NCBI GenBank assembly: GCA_964478545.1
Contig: CAYZIS010000010.1
Coordinates: 1 to 64,000, forward strand
Direction: 5' to 3'
Source of the DNA: DQWO01 sp964478545
GTDB lineage: Bacteria > Desulfobacterota > Anaeroferrophillalia > Anaeroferrophillales > Anaeroferrophillaceae
Length of the DNA stretch: 64,000 nucleotides
Part shown: piece after piece, positions 50,790 through 58,682 of the stretch
Layout: every line of letters begins with the position of its first letter
Numbering within the stretch: position 1 is the stretch's first letter
The notes under the pieces: generated by a model
Database searches by the model: none
Told to the model about the DNA's origin: nothing
What the model saw: the letters and a program-made list of their open reading frames with translations, nothing else
Made by a program: the position numbers and the translations under genes

Positions 50790-52177
50790 AAACCACTATC
50801 ATGATTGTTGATGACGACCTGGATGTCCGGCAGTCCATCATGGATGTCTTTGGTGATGAAGGTTATGAGGTATTCGGCGCCGGCGGCGGCCAGGAAGCGT
50901 TAAAAATAGTAAACCAGGAAAATATTGATCTGATTTTTCTGGATATCTGGATGCCAGATCTGGATGGGATGCAGGTTTTACAGCAATTGAAGGCGGTTCA
51001 TCCGGAGATCCCGGTGGTCATGATTTCCGGCCATGGCACCATCGAAACCGCCGTCCAGTCCACCAAGCTGGGAGCATTTGATTTTATTGAAAAACCGGTC
51101 TCCCTGGAAAAGCTGGTCATTACTGCAAAAAACGCCCTGACTATATATCACCTGCAGCAGGAAAATCTGCGGTTGAAGGAGCGTTTTCAGCATAAACCAC
51201 AGCTCATCGGCCAGAGTCCGGTAATGCAGGAATTGCAGCAACAGATAGCTGTGGTGGGACCAACCAATGGCTGGGTGCTGATAACTGGTGAAAATGGCAC
51301 CGGCAAAGAATTGGTAGCCCGGGCTATTCACCGTCTCAGCCACCGGGCGGATAAACCATTTGTAGATGTTAACTGCGCCGCCATCCCAGAAAACCTGATT
51401 GAATCCGAATTACTGGGCTATGAAAAGGGGGCGTTTACCGGTGCCACCAACCGCAAAAAAGGAAAATTTGAGCAGGCCCATGAGGGAACCATCTTTCTGG
51501 ATGAAATTGGCGACATGAGCCTCAATACCCAGGCAAAGATCCTGCGGGTGCTGCAGGAACAATCCCTCAACCGACTTGGCAGCACAAAAACCATCACTAT
51601 TGATGTCCGAGTCATCGCCGCAACCAACAAAAATCTGGAAACAGAAATCGCCCGGGGAAATTTCAGAGAAGATCTTTACTACCGCTTGAATGTCATTCCC
51701 ATGCACGTACCACCACTACGGGAACGGCAGAATGACATACCATTACTGGCCAAACAGTTCATGTCTCATTATGCCCGGGGAAAGGGTGAACCGAACAAAC
51801 AACTGGCCCCGGAAATTATGCCTATTCTACAGCAATATAACTGGCCGGGAAATGTCCGGGAACTGAAAAACCTGATGGAACGTCTGGCAATCATGTCACC
51901 AGCAAGCATGATATCCTCCCATGATCTTCCTCACTATGTGAGGGGCAAGGAAAGTAAAACTGCCATTGCCTCCGCAGGGGATGATTATCCCAACAGCCAG
52001 TTCTATACCGACCACCTGAGTGAGGCGGTCAGCAAGTTTGAAAAATACTATTTAGCAAAAAAGCTTAAAGAATTTGATGGAAACATCTCCCGTACGGCCA
52101 TCCAGATCGGGATTACCCGTCGAAATCTCCATCGCAAGATCAAGGCATTATCCATCAATTCCCATCAGAAGGACTGA
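50786..52177 (+). CDS. NtrX/NtrC-type sigma-54 response regulator
   Basis: The 463-residue protein has a receiver domain (1-120) with acidic pocket Asp9/Asp10/Asp11 and phospho-acceptor Asp53 ('LIFLDIWMPDLDG'). A sigma-54 AAA+ domain follows, with Walker A 'GENGTGKE' near 168, 'EKGAFTGA' (the sigma-54 contact GAFTGA) near 214, and 'IFLDEIGDM'. A Fis-type helix-turn-helix ends the protein ('ISRTAIQIGITRRNLHRKI'). It is a complete activator for sigma-54 promoters. It overlaps the kinase gene. Confidence 0.93.
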   Translation: MKTTIMIVDDDLDVRQSIMDVFGDEGYEVFGAGGGQEALKIVNQENIDLIFLDIWMPDLDGMQVLQQLKAVHPEIPVVMISGHGTIETAVQSTKLGAFDFIEKPVSLEKLVITAKNALTIYHLQQENLRLKERFQHKPQLIGQSPVMQELQQQIAVVGPTNGWVLITGENGTGKELVARAIHRLSHRADKPFVDVNCAAIPENLIESELLGYEKGAFTGATNRKKGKFEQAHEGTIFLDEIGDMSLNTQAKILRVLQEQSLNRLGSTKTITIDVRVIAATNKNLETEIARGNFREDLYYRLNVIPMHVPPLRERQNDIPLLAKQFMSHYARGKGEPNKQLAPEIMPILQQYNWPGNVRELKNLMERLAIMSPASMISSHDLPHYVRGKESKTAIASAGDDYPNSQFYTDHLSEAVSKFEKYYLAKKLKEFDGNISRTAIQIGITRRNLHRKIKALSINSHQKD

Positions 52178-52215
52178 CAATAACCAGGAATCAACCATCA
52201 CAATGGTTTCATGCC

Positions 52216-52689
52216 ATGAAACGGGAAACAGGGATTGTCACCAAGATTGAAGACGGCATTGCTTTTGTCCGGAAAGCTCAAAGCCAGAAATGTGAAAACT
52301 GCTCCGGAAAGGGATCATGCATGGTCCTGGAGCATGGCAATGAGCTGGTTATCAAGGTCAGCAATACCCTTGATGCCCATCCCGGAGATCAGATCAGCCT
52401 GAAAATCAGCCGGCAGTCTTCAGGATTAAAGCAACTGTCACTTTTTTTTATTGCCATTTTCGCTCTCATAGTCGGTGGTACAATTGGAAGATTCTGCACC
52501 CGATTTAGTGCCAGCGCCAGCAGCCAATTCCTGCCGGCAATCTTTGGACTCGGGTCACTGATCATTTCAATACTGTTGTGGCGGAGCTACTATAAACAAC
52601 AGGAGAAACGACAACCGCAGCCGATAATGGAGAAAATTATCCACAGCGAATCACAGGATAAACATGGGAACCAAATTAATTTGCAGTAA
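52216..52689 (+). CDS. RseC/MucC-family membrane protein
   Basis: The 157-residue protein has the RseC signature: an N-terminal domain with clustered cysteines ('CENCSGKGSC', C-x2-C-x5-C) and two membrane segments at about 75-95 and 105-120. RseC sits with Rnf components in the SoxR-reducing system of E. coli, or with sigma-E regulation. Here it is found between ntrX and smpB. Its last 26 bases overlap smpB. Its Cys cluster suggests a redox or iron-sulfur role. Confidence 0.75.
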   Translation: MKRETGIVTKIEDGIAFVRKAQSQKCENCSGKGSCMVLEHGNELVIKVSNTLDAHPGDQISLKISRQSSGLKQLSLFFIAIFALIVGGTIGRFCTRFSASASSQFLPAIFGLGSLIISILLWRSYYKQQEKRQPQPIMEKIIHSESQDKHGNQINLQ

Positions 52690-53113
52690 TAAAAAAGCCC
52701 GGCGTAACTATGATATTCTTGAAACTTTTGAAGCCGGCATAGCCTTGGTGGGCTCTGAAGTTAAGTCCCTGCGAGCCGGTAAATCCAGCATGAATGAAAG
52801 TTACGCCAGGATTGCAGACGGAGAAATCTGGCTGGTACATTTTCATATCAGCCCCTATACCCACGCCAATGTTTTCAACCACGATCCGATCCGGCCCCGT
52901 AAATTACTGCTCCACAAGCAGGAAATTCGCCGGCTAATTGGTAAAATTACCGAGAAGGGGTTGACGCTGGTACCCCTGCGTGCTTATTTTAAGAATGGCA
53001 GGGCTAAAGTTGAGCTGGCCCTGGGGAAAGGTAAAAAGATCTATGACAAACGTGAAGACTTGAAGAGGAAAGCGGTAAAAAGGGATATGGAAAGGGAATT
53101 CAAAGACCACTGA
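52664..53113 (+). CDS. smpB: SsrA-binding protein SmpB
   Basis: The 149-residue protein has 'NKKARRNYDILETFEAGIAL', 'VGSEVKSLRAGKSSMNESYA' and the C-terminal 'GKGKKIYDKREDLKRKA' tail that enters the ribosomal mRNA channel. It partners tmRNA in trans-translation. The ssrA gene lies 94 bp downstream, the classic arrangement. The ATG lies within the end of the rseC-like gene. Confidence 0.96.
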   Translation: MGTKLICSNKKARRNYDILETFEAGIALVGSEVKSLRAGKSSMNESYARIADGEIWLVHFHISPYTHANVFNHDPIRPRKLLLHKQEIRRLIGKITEKGLTLVPLRAYFKNGRAKVELALGKGKKIYDKREDLKRKAVKRDMEREFKDH

Positions 53114-53206
53114 ATACCCGGACGCCAGTCCTTTCTTGAAAATCTTAGTTATCTGTGTTATAGTTATTACATTGAATTGAAACTTTGAAACTTAAATTTT
53201 AGCTAT

Positions 53207-53562
53207 GGGGGTGATTCGGGTTCGACGGGAATGCTAAGCCTGAGGTTGCATGTGGAGGTCCCTGCTATCCTCCTTAAACCGGCAGGAACTAAAATAAAAG
53301 CAAACAATGAATACGCTCTGGCCGCTTAGCGTGGCCAGCGCCCGGTCGTCCGACTCCTGCTAGGTCGGTTCCCGGGTGTCATCTTTAGCAGGATAGTTTA
53401 TCGGCAGGTTTCCGGTCGGTAGGCGAAACTTCAGGGAGGCTCGTTGCTGTCGTATCCTGACCAGAGGAGACGGCGACAGTTAAATCCAATATCTGGCTAA
53501 ACATGTAGATGCTTCAGCGTGAAGGTTTTCGGACGCGGGTTCGATTCCCGCCACCTCCACCA
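53207..53562 (+). ncRNA. ssrA: Transfer-messenger RNA (ssrA)
   Basis: The gene begins GGGGGTGATTCGGGTTCGAC and ends with a T-arm GGGTTCGATTCCCG, acceptor CACCTCC, A and encoded CCA. The ends pair as a 7-bp acceptor (one G-T). The tag frame starts at GCA 53300 and reads ANNEYALAA then TAG (53327-53329), a short nine-residue tag ending in the ALAA degron. Together with SmpB it rescues stalled ribosomes. The 3' end of ssrA is a common integration site for mobile elements. Confidence 0.95.
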
Positions 53563-53567
53563 AATAT

Positions 53568-53600
53568 AAATCCGGCATAACCTGCCGGATTTGTTGTTTT
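53568..53600 (+). terminator. ssrA terminator
   Basis: AATCCGGCA-TAACC-TGCCGGATT forms a perfect nine-base-pair stem followed by TGTTGTTTT, six bases after the tmRNA CCA. Confidence 0.75.
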
Positions 53601-53932
53601 ATCAATAGTTTAGAACGCATGCCCAGCTTGTACCCACATCCTCTGCGGATTAATTTTTGCCCCTAAACCTCTCTAAACCACGCTAAAACCCCCTATCAAT
53701 CACTCATTTTACATGCATTTCACCTGCATTGGGAACCGTTGGTTCAGTCAGATTAATGATAAGAATCAGAAATCCATTTGCCAAATCCAGTTGATTTTTA
53801 TCAAATTGACATACATTTAAAATAGTATTAGAGTTGTCGAAGATTGGACTGGAAGAAGGGTTTAGATCAAATCTCTGCCTGACAAAAATATATCCTTTAA
53901 AAATATAGCTTGAGATGAAAAGTGAGGTCGTG
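53601..53932. other. AT-rich border of the accessory region
   Basis: Between the ssrA terminator and the CcbP-like gene nothing coding is convincing. A frame at 53704-53955 on the minus strand has no ribosome site and overlaps the next gene. The words CTAAACCTCTCTAAACC and CGCTAAAACCCCC give a mild tandem CTAAA pattern at 53660-53692. No duplicate of the ssrA 3' end is found downstream in the window. Confidence 0.4.
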
Positions 53933-54595
53933 ATGGAAACCGTTACAAAACTCAATAACTCAGAAATCAGAAAAGAAGTGCAACGTGACGGGATAATAGT
54001 AAGAATTGATGTTTACAGTAATGGTGAAGAAGGATGGCTAGTAGAAATCGTTGATGAATATTGGAACTCTACCTGCTGGAATGAACCTTTCAAAAGCGCT
54101 CAGGAAGCATTAGAGGCTGGGATAAAAGCGATTGATACTGAAGGTATTCAAACCTTTGTAGGCCCACCAGATGAAGCAAATGATAACGATATGGATAAAC
54201 AAGATAAAAGAATACATGAAATTTTAGGTTCAGCATGTGACCGTAACAGGGAAAGCACCTGTAAATATCTTAAGCATCTGAGAAAAAACATCAAAGAACC
54301 TTGTAATCTTACTGGCATAGAAGATTTTCCTTGGGAAGAACCATATGCAATGGGGAATTGGGACAAAAAGGAATATGAAAAACTCAAAAAAGAAAAACCA
54401 TCATATACAGATAAATATTTACTGATGGAGCTTCTAGAACCAGAATCTGAGGATGATGACATTCTTGCAAAAGTAAAAAGGATAAGTGACCAAAAAGTTT
54501 TCGAAATTGGTCTTTCATGGCTGGAATGTGTTGATTCTAAAAGTAAGTACTGCCAACTATTCGATGATTATGCTGTATGGCAAACAAATTATTGA
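53933..54595 (+). CDS. Two-domain protein with CcbP-like C-terminus
   Basis: The protein is about 220 residues. Its N-terminal 65 residues ('VRIDVYSNGEEGWLVEIVDE') look like a small alpha-beta domain. After a linker, the C-terminal 110 residues carry 'CNLTGIEDFPWEEPYAMG', 'SYTDKYLLMELLEPESEDDD' and 'LSWLECVDSKSKYCQLFDDY', a pattern I recognise from CcbP, the acidic calcium-binding protein of cyanobacteria. I chose ATG 53933 because GAGG lies five bases upstream; an ATG at 53915 would add six residues. It is the first gene after ssrA. Calcium binding is a family-based guess. Confidence 0.55.
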   Translation: METVTKLNNSEIRKEVQRDGIIVRIDVYSNGEEGWLVEIVDEYWNSTCWNEPFKSAQEALEAGIKAIDTEGIQTFVGPPDEANDNDMDKQDKRIHEILGSACDRNRESTCKYLKHLRKNIKEPCNLTGIEDFPWEEPYAMGNWDKKEYEKLKKEKPSYTDKYLLMELLEPESEDDDILAKVKRISDQKVFEIGLSWLECVDSKSKYCQLFDDYAVWQTNY

Positions 54596-54705
54596 GAACC
54601 GATGCCAAACAAAGCATGGCATACCAAGACAATTTTATTAACAGGACGGGGAAGAATAATTGTCTCTGAATGCTTGATATTCGGTGACATGGAAAGGCTA
54701 TTTGA

Positions 54706-55260
54706 TTGGTAGCAAAAGGAAAATCCAGCAACCCAACTTGGTCGGACGTAAAGTCGGCGATGATCGAACTAGATCAAAAACAGCTTCTAAAACTAGTTGC
54801 AGATATATATCGCTTCTCGAAGGAAAACAAGGTCTTTTTGCATGCCCGGTTTGGGATTGGCGATGACCCCTTGGCTCCATACAAGAAAACGATTGAAGAC
54901 TGCATGTACCCTGACATATATAAGAACACACCAATTCATATATCGAAAGCCAAAAAAGCAATCAGTAACTATTCTAAGGCCGTTGTAGACCCAGTTGGCG
55001 TGACTGAGCTCACGGTCTTCTTTGTGGAGTGTGGAAATAATTTTACGGTAAGCTATGGCGACATGGACGAAGGTTTCTATGACGCCATCAATCGAATGTA
55101 TCGACGGGCTATCGAGAAAGTTCTAAGCCTGCCAAAAGAAAAACAATATGAGTTTCAGGATCGGCTCAAAGATATCATGACATCTTCTTCTAACATAGGT
55201 TGGGGATACCATGATGTGCTCTCTTTTGACTACCACAATGCCTTCCCTGAAGAAGAATAG
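54706..55260 (+). CDS. DUF6155-like protein
   Basis: The 184-residue soluble protein shows 'LDQKQLLKLVADIYRFSKEN', 'FLHARFGIGDDPLAPYKKTI', 'SKAKKAISNYSKAV' and the ending 'NIGWGYHDVLSFDYHNAF'. I recognise these from the DUF6155 group and related proteins of accessory regions. No function is known. The start is TTG at 54706 so as to include 'KSSNPTWSDVKSAMIEL', which is present in relatives; an ATG at 54760 is an alternative. No ribosome site is obvious. Confidence 0.5.
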   Translation: MVAKGKSSNPTWSDVKSAMIELDQKQLLKLVADIYRFSKENKVFLHARFGIGDDPLAPYKKTIEDCMYPDIYKNTPIHISKAKKAISNYSKAVVDPVGVTELTVFFVECGNNFTVSYGDMDEGFYDAINRMYRRAIEKVLSLPKEKQYEFQDRLKDIMTSSSNIGWGYHDVLSFDYHNAFPEEE

Positions 55261-55292
55261 TCACCAAAGATAGTCGAGTATATTTTTGCAAC

Positions 55293-55475
55293 TCACTTCC
55301 TCGCCTCATGCTGGGCAGCAATAGCCAGTCCATGCAGGATAATCATGAAAAGCAGCTGAATTTTCTCTCCAAGATCAATCACGCCATCCTCTTGAGCTTT
55401 TTTAACTGCAGCCACCATATCGTTGACAGCTATGGTTCCTGACTGGATTTCCGGTAAATAATCTCCTAATGACAT
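55293..55475 (-). CDS. Small conserved-looking helical protein, 60 residues
   Basis: The 60-residue protein ('MSLGDYLPEIQSGTIAVNDM' onward, ending 'LHGLAIAAQHEARK') is predicted helical with an amphipathic end. AAAGGAG lies six bases before the ATG, which strongly supports translation. It was downstream of the M23 peptidase gene, now broken, and its ribosome site overlaps that gene's stop. I do not recognise the family and give no function. Confidence 0.55.
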   Translation of the reverse strand: MSLGDYLPEIQSGTIAVNDMVAAVKKAQEDGVIDLGEKIQLLFMIILHGLAIAAQHEARK

Positions 55476-55487
55476 AACGTTCTCCTT

Positions 55488-55783
55488 TCATAATCTGTCG
55501 ATGAATAATGAAACATCAAGGCTCACTGCCTCAATGTGAATGTGGGGAAGCATATCCTCCCCGTATTTTTTAGAAATATCCTGGGCAATGCCAATCACCT
55601 CACCGGCTTCCACATGGCAGCCGATGAGGTTCACATCCGGCTCAAAATATTTTCAAAGCCACCGCCTCACCATGGATCAGCAATCAGGATCAATGGTAAT
55701 AGAATCCAGGTAGCTTTCCAGGGAAACAAAGAATCTTGCCCCGAGAAATTCCCAGCCATCGCCAAAACTGATGCCAGTTGTTC
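55488..55783 (-). pseudogene. M23 metallopeptidase remnant
   Basis: Three fragments in different frames read in order on the minus strand: 'TGISFGDGWEFLGARFFVSL' with 'ESYLDSITIDPDC', then 'LLIHGEAVALKIF', then 'EPDVNLIGCHVEAGEVIGIA' with 'QDISKKYGEDMLPHIHIEA'. Two frameshifts, near 55680 and 55652, separate them. These are the C-terminal half of a lysostaphin-like M23 peptidase (HxH zinc ligand in 'PHIHIE'). The N-terminal half is missing, cut at the junction with the AbiE remnant around 55785-55800. Confidence 0.7.
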
Positions 55784-55798
55784 AAGATGTTTTTTTGG

Positions 55799-56167
55799 AT
55801 GGAAATCCGGGTTACAAATTTGGAACGGACGATGGTTGATGTCTTAAATCGCCCGGATCTTTCCGGCGGTTGGGAAAAAATCTGGCGGTCTCTGGAGTCG
55901 GTGGAGTTCTTCGATCTTGACAAGGTGGTTGAATACGTTCTCCTGCTCGGAAATGCGACTACGGCCGCCAAAGTCGGTTTCTTCCTGGAACAGCACCGTG
56001 ATCCTTTAATGATCGAGGAAAAACATCTCAAATCACTCCATAATCTTCGTCCGCAACAGCCACATTATCTTGATCGGGATAAAAGGAAATCCGGTCGTCT
56101 TGTTTCAGAATGGAACCTTGCAGTCCCTCAAGAAGTGCTTGAACGGACGTGGGCAGAGGTATTATGA
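55799..56167 (+). pseudogene. AbiEi antitoxin remnant (N-terminus lost)
   Basis: From 'MEIRVTNLERTMVDVLNRPD' on, this matches the C-terminal part of type IV antitoxin AbiEi: 'GGWEKIWRSLESVEFFDLDK', 'LLGNATTAAKVGFFLEQHRD' and 'GRLVSEWNLAVPQEVLERTW'. The N-terminal winged helix and about 100 residues of the usual protein are gone; sequence upstream is the M23 fragment in the opposite direction. Its stop overlaps the start of the toxin remnant as in intact abiE operons. Confidence 0.7.
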
Positions 56168-56361
56168 AACTCTCAGCCGAGAAACTTGCTGCCGAGGCGG
56201 AATCTACAAGCTTCAGACCGGATGTGCTCGAAAAGGTCGCACACCTGCTGGGGCTGCTCAATACCCTGCAGAACCACCCTTTTTTGAAAAGAAAGCTGGT
56301 TCTCAAGGAATGTAATCACCAGCACATACACCATCTCAAAGGACAGCCAAGAATTGATTAA
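56164..56361 (+). pseudogene. AbiEii toxin remnant (first ~45 residues)
   Basis: ATG 56164 opens 'MKLSAEKLAAEAESTSFRPD' and 'LEKVAHLLGLLNTLQNHPFL', the start of AbiEii nucleotidyltransferase toxins. After 'KRKLVLKE' the expected 'GGTALN' catalytic loop is absent and the frame runs into unrelated sequence and stops. The toxin is dead; the intact start, coupled to the antitoxin end, shows the former bicistronic gene pair. Confidence 0.7.
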
Positions 56362-56477
56362 TAGACTCTTGACATTTCCGGACTAAATAACTTAGTTTTT
56401 ATTGTTGACAATTTGTTCTCACTTCGTTAAAGAAAATGAAAAGAACTAACCACCCCTACGGTTTCGACCTAGGGTGC

Positions 56478-56509
56478 GGGGCTGCACTTGCAGCCCCTGC
56501 TTTTTTTTC
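56478..56509 (+). terminator. Intrinsic terminator before the NYN gene
   Basis: GGGGCTGC-ACTT-GCAGCCCC is a perfect eight-base-pair stem, followed by TGC and eight T residues. It separates the abiE remnant from the NYN gene. Confidence 0.8.
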
Positions 56510-56523
56510 AGGGCAATTAATGC

Positions 56524-57147
56524 ATGAGAACCTCAGTTTATATTGATGGATTCAATCTCTATTACCGAGCATTAAAAGGAACGTTATACAAATGGCTTGA
56601 TTTAAAAAAACTTGTATCCCACCTCCTCCACCCAAAGCACCAAATCACTAGCATCAAATATTTTACCGCTATAGTTTCAGGTCGCATTGATACTCAGCAA
56701 CCAATCAGACAAAAAACATATATCAGAGCATTAGAAAAATTCATCCCCGAATTTTCAGTTCATTATGGGCATTTTTTAAGTCATGAAGTTTTCATGCCTA
56801 ATGCCCCGATATCCTCACCACCATCATTTTCCAAAGTTTATAAAACCGAGGAAAAAGGCTCTGATGTCAACTTAGCCGTACATCTTTTAAACGATGCTTG
56901 GCTCAACCAATATGATTGTGCGGTTATCATTTCCAACGATAGTGATCTAGCGGAAGCCCTTCGGCTAATACGAGACCAGGACAACAAAGTTATAGGACTA
57001 TTATCTCCCATCCTTAAAGGACATCCTTCAAAAGAATTGCAAAAATATGCCAATTTTGTAAAACGTATCCGCAAGGGAGTTCTTGCACAATCTCAATTAC
57101 CGCCAACCATACCGAATACGAACATCTATAAACCAAGTAATTGGTAA
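56524..57147 (+). CDS. NYN-domain (PIN-like) nuclease family protein
   Basis: The 207-residue protein has the NYN (LabA/DUF88) acidic triad: 'TSVYIDGFNLYYRAL' (Asp8), 'EEKGSDVNLAVHLLNDAW' (Asp) and 'VIISNDSDLAEALRLI' (two Asp). The family is predicted to cut RNA, like PIN domains. It may belong to the accessory-region defense or stress content, but no partner is evident. The ATG at 56524 follows a terminator closely, so it must carry its own promoter or be read through. A long C-terminal tail of about 20 residues is rich in proline. Confidence 0.75.
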   Translation: MRTSVYIDGFNLYYRALKGTLYKWLDLKKLVSHLLHPKHQITSIKYFTAIVSGRIDTQQPIRQKTYIRALEKFIPEFSVHYGHFLSHEVFMPNAPISSPPSFSKVYKTEEKGSDVNLAVHLLNDAWLNQYDCAVIISNDSDLAEALRLIRDQDNKVIGLLSPILKGHPSKELQKYANFVKRIRKGVLAQSQLPPTIPNTNIYKPSNW

Positions 57148-57294
57148 TTCAGTTGCCGATAATGGTACCCTTTAATCATGAGTGCCGACTACCGATTAGA
57201 TTTTCATGTTCATAAACCCATTTCAGGATCTAGAACTTTATGGAAAATGATTTGAAACTTGCCAAGCAGCAACTGGCAAATTTGGGAGGTCGAC

Positions 57295-57573
57295 ATGAAT
57301 AAACATATTGGCAGCAACTTTGATGACTTTTTGGAAGAAGAAGGCACTTTGGCTGAAACTGAAGCCCTTGCTATAAAGCGTGTTGTTGCATATCAAATCA
57401 CCCAGTTCATGAAAAAGGAACGTTTGTCAAAATCCGCCATGGCCCGCCAGATGGATACAAGCCGTTCAGCACTGGACAGATTGCTTGACCCAAAAAACAC
57501 GGCAATCACCCTTCATACGTTGGAGCGAGCTGCACAGACAATCGGCAAACGTTTGCACATAGAATTCGCTTAA
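57295..57573 (+). CDS. XRE-type HTH antitoxin-like protein
   Basis: The 92-residue protein ('MNKHIGSNFDDFLEEEGTLA' start) has a helix-turn-helix region 'LSKSAMARQMDTSRSALDRL' and ends 'AAQTIGKRLHIEFA'. It is like HigA-type antitoxins whose toxin gene lies directly upstream. The GGAGG site lies five bases before the ATG. The ATG overlaps a short upstream frame's stop (ATGAATAA); that frame of 19 codons (57240-57299) may be the end of a lost toxin. Hence it is an orphan antitoxin or an independent small regulator. Confidence 0.7.
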   Translation: MNKHIGSNFDDFLEEEGTLAETEALAIKRVVAYQITQFMKKERLSKSAMARQMDTSRSALDRLLDPKNTAITLHTLERAAQTIGKRLHIEFA

Positions 57574-58046
57574 AATTTTCATTCTGCTGAGCAGTCAACC
57601 ATAACAGACATTGATCCTCACCTCCCCATTGCAAAAAAATCAAAAGCTAGAAAAAATTTTGCCGTAGACAATCATCGGGAGTCCAATACCCGACATGGCA
57701 TAAACCTCTGAGATAATCTATTTGCCATCAAATAGCCTCCAGATGATGAGAAAGGTGTTTTACATGGCACTCGCGGTATATGTCGATAGTGTTATGTCGG
57801 ACAATGCTCCGGAGATGGTTTGGATTACGGGGAAAAATAAAATTTTCAGATTAGGGAACTCGCTGTTGTAAGTGTTTTCTTTTCGGATAGGAATTGACTC
57901 TTTATCACTATTGTGTATAGGATTACCGCAATAAATATTTAAAATACTTTTTTATTTCATTTACCAGCCAGTACCAACACGCAACTGCCCTCCCACTTAA
58001 CGCAGCAATTGAACTACTGAGATAATTATGATCTCAAGAAAATAAT
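57574..58046. other. Gene-poor stretch before the R-M region
   Basis: No strong gene is visible. A 44-codon frame at 57764-57898 on the plus strand has AAAGG eight bases before its ATG and reads 'MALAVYVDSVMSDNAPEM' onward. It has no family I recognise and is noted as a possible small protein only. Confidence 0.35.
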
Positions 58047-58631
58047 ATGATACTGGATTATCTAACAGGTGTATTGGTTATTATTACAGCCTTCTATGCA
58101 TGGGCAACGTTTAAAATTTTGCGAGCCAATGAGAAGGTGGTAGAAGTAATGCACGAGCAGGCAGAAGCAATCACAAGACCATATGTTTGTGTTTCCCCCA
58201 TTTTAGAACCGGATAATCCTATTTTCTATCTTAGGATTACTAATTCTGGTAAAACTGCAGCACAAAAACTCAGATTAACAATCGATAAATCCTTTTACAA
58301 GTTTGGAGAAAAATCTGAAGACAATGATTTAGCCTCACATACCGCATTCAATGAAATCATTAGTTCATTTCAGCCAGGCGCTGTGATAGTGTTTTCGCTA
58401 GCTCAGTCATTCAAGATATTCAGCAAGCAAGAGGACAATGAGTTATTACCACACAGCTTTACCGTAACAGCAGAATATTCATATCAAGATAAAACGGTAA
58501 GAGAAAATAACATTATAGATTTGACACCATATTTAGGTTCCAACATTCCTCAAGATCCTTACGTTAGAAAACTTAAGGATATTGACAAATCAATTGAGAA
58601 GATAGCCATAAATATTGAGAAAAAGACCTAA
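58047..58631 (+). CDS. Single-pass membrane protein of unknown function
   Basis: The 194-residue protein has one N-terminal membrane segment (residues 4-25, 'DYLTGVLVIITAFYAWATF'). A short coiled stretch follows, then 'AITRPYVCVSPIL' and a beta-rich cytoplasmic or periplasmic domain with 'FYLRITNSGKTAAQKLRLTI', which is like many proteins of accessory regions. It lies 27 bp before the HsdM frame on the same strand. No function is assigned; link with the R-M operon is possible by location only. Confidence 0.5.
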   Translation: MILDYLTGVLVIITAFYAWATFKILRANEKVVEVMHEQAEAITRPYVCVSPILEPDNPIFYLRITNSGKTAAQKLRLTIDKSFYKFGEKSEDNDLASHTAFNEIISSFQPGAVIVFSLAQSFKIFSKQEDNELLPHSFTVTAEYSYQDKTVRENNIIDLTPYLGSNIPQDPYVRKLKDIDKSIEKIAINIEKKT

Positions 58632-58682
58632 TAAGAGCACTGCTTTTGTTAAGTACGCTTGGCAGATGGAAAAAATGAAGAA

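Noticed and set aside
53704..53955. 83-codon minus-strand frame after ssrA
   Set aside because: No ribosome site, overlaps the well-supported start of the CcbP-like gene, and has no domain signal.
57764..57898. 44-codon frame as a small gene
   Set aside because: It has a fair ribosome site but no known relatives and lies in decayed DNA; mentioned only as a possibility.
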